Shown: positions 5,232 through 5,361 of the stretch, one piece after another
Layout of the letters: each line of letters begins with the position of its first letter
Position numbering within the stretch: the stretch's first letter is position 1
Assembly (NCBI GenBank): GCA_013694835.1
Contig: JACDBP010000346.1
Coordinates: 1 to 5,361, forward strand
Direction: 5' to 3'
Origin: Chloroflexota bacterium
GTDB taxonomy: Bacteria > Chloroflexota > Limnocylindria > Limnocylindrales > CSP1-4
Length of the DNA: 5,361 nucleotides
Made by a program: the position numbers and the translations under genes
The notes under the pieces: generated by a model
What the model was told of the DNA's origin: nothing
Database searches by the model: none
Seen by the model: only the letters and a program-made list of their open reading frames with translations

Positions 5232-5271
5232 GATAAGCAGCGGATAAGTGCGAGATGACCGGGGGATAAGT
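5232..5271 (+). repeat. Three phased GATAAG direct repeats, possible protein-binding array
   Basis: GATAAG occurs at 5232-5237, 5243-5248 and 5265-5270, all in one orientation. The start-to-start distances are 11 and 22 bp, so all three lie on nearly the same face of the helix. The last two share the longer 8-mer GGATAAGT (5242-5249 and 5264-5271). The array is AT-richer than its surroundings and lies between genes. On the other strand the motif reads CTTATC, with TTATCC in two copies, which resembles the first six bases of the DnaA box TTATCCACA but lacks its ACA end. It may be an operator for an unknown regulator or a weak DnaA-type array. Confidence 0.5.
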
Positions 5272-5298
5272 CCCTGTCCCTAGCATCGGCTGACCGCC

Positions 5299-5318
5299 GT
5301 CGGTCGTCGACGACGGAC
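5299..5318. promoter_or_regulatory. 20-bp near-perfect palindrome, candidate operator
   Basis: The core GTCGTCGACGAC (5303-5314) is a perfect 12-bp palindrome. Symmetry extends to 20 bp with a single mismatched pair (5302/5315). It lies between the GATAAG array and the possible start codon at 5344 and has no T run after it. A dimeric repressor site is more likely than a terminator. Confidence 0.4.
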
Positions 5319-5343
5319 CCCGCCGGACCGAGGGCACATAGGG

Positions 5344-5361
5344 ATGGTGACCGATGGACAC
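5344..5361 (+). CDS. Possible start of a gene that runs out of the window
   Basis: ATG at 5344 is preceded by GAGGG at 5330-5334, 9 nt upstream, a plausible ribosome-binding site. Only six codons (MVTDGH) are visible, and GTG 5347 or ATG 5354 (in a different frame from 5344) could also serve. The regulatory-looking DNA just upstream supports a gene starting here. The product cannot be guessed. Confidence 0.3.

Noticed and set aside
5232..5271. CRISPR array or true DnaA-box replication origin
   Set aside because: Repeat units are only 6-8 bp, too short for CRISPR. The TTATCC matches lack the ACA end of a DnaA box, and no dnaA, dnaN or gyrase gene is visible. An origin remains only a possibility.
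4990..5361. Minus-strand open frame reaching the right edge
   Set aside because: Over 4990-5146 it is antisense to the zinc-ribbon gene, and the remainder covers the GATAAG/palindrome spacer with no protein pattern.

Overview
This high-GC window (roughly 70% by eye, strong G/C preference at third codon positions) comes from a bacterial chromosome. Its six confident or likely protein genes are densely packed, the longest gap between them is about 200 bp, and there are no insertion sequences, phage genes or CRISPR repeats. Two genes encode long Pro/Thr- or Pro/Ser-rich surface stalks. One encodes a double zinc-ribbon protein, RpiB is of the Glu-base type, and two genes may have leaderless-type starts. 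Together these fit Chloroflexota (Limnocylindria-like) best, with Actinomycetota as the alternative. This placement is an inference, because no rRNA or marker gene is present.

Layout. The left edge (1-15, minus strand) holds the 5' end of a tRNA gene, probably tRNA-Gly, cut by the window. Diverging from it on the plus strand are three closely spaced genes: a single-pass membrane protein with a Thr/Pro-rich stalk (106-1224), a 90-codon orphan (about 1254-1526) and an AlkA-type DNA-3-methyladenine glycosylase (1574-2467). Convergent with the glycosylase, and only 13 bp away, is a minus-strand pair: a LOG-family nucleotide phosphoribohydrolase (2981-3787) followed by ribose-5-phosphate isomerase B (2481-2936). 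An 88-bp divergent spacer separates this pair from a plus-strand lipoprotein with a Ser/Pro-rich linker and a four-cysteine domain (3876-4565). A double zinc-ribbon protein follows (4760-5146). The last 215 bp contain a regulatory-looking region: three GATAAG motifs spaced 11 and 22 bp apart, then a near-perfect 20-bp palindrome, then a possible start codon at the window edge.

How the genes may work together. The clearest link is the LOG-RpiB pair. LOG enzymes hydrolyse a nucleoside 5'-monophosphate to a free base and ribose 5-phosphate, which is the substrate of RpiB. The two could form a short route from nucleotides into the pentose phosphate pathway. The other neighbours (a DNA repair glycosylase, two envelope proteins and the zinc-ribbon protein) show no obvious shared pathway. 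I found no complete novel multi-gene system. The most unusual items are the phased GATAAG array with its palindrome, the LOG-RpiB coupling and the double zinc-ribbon protein.
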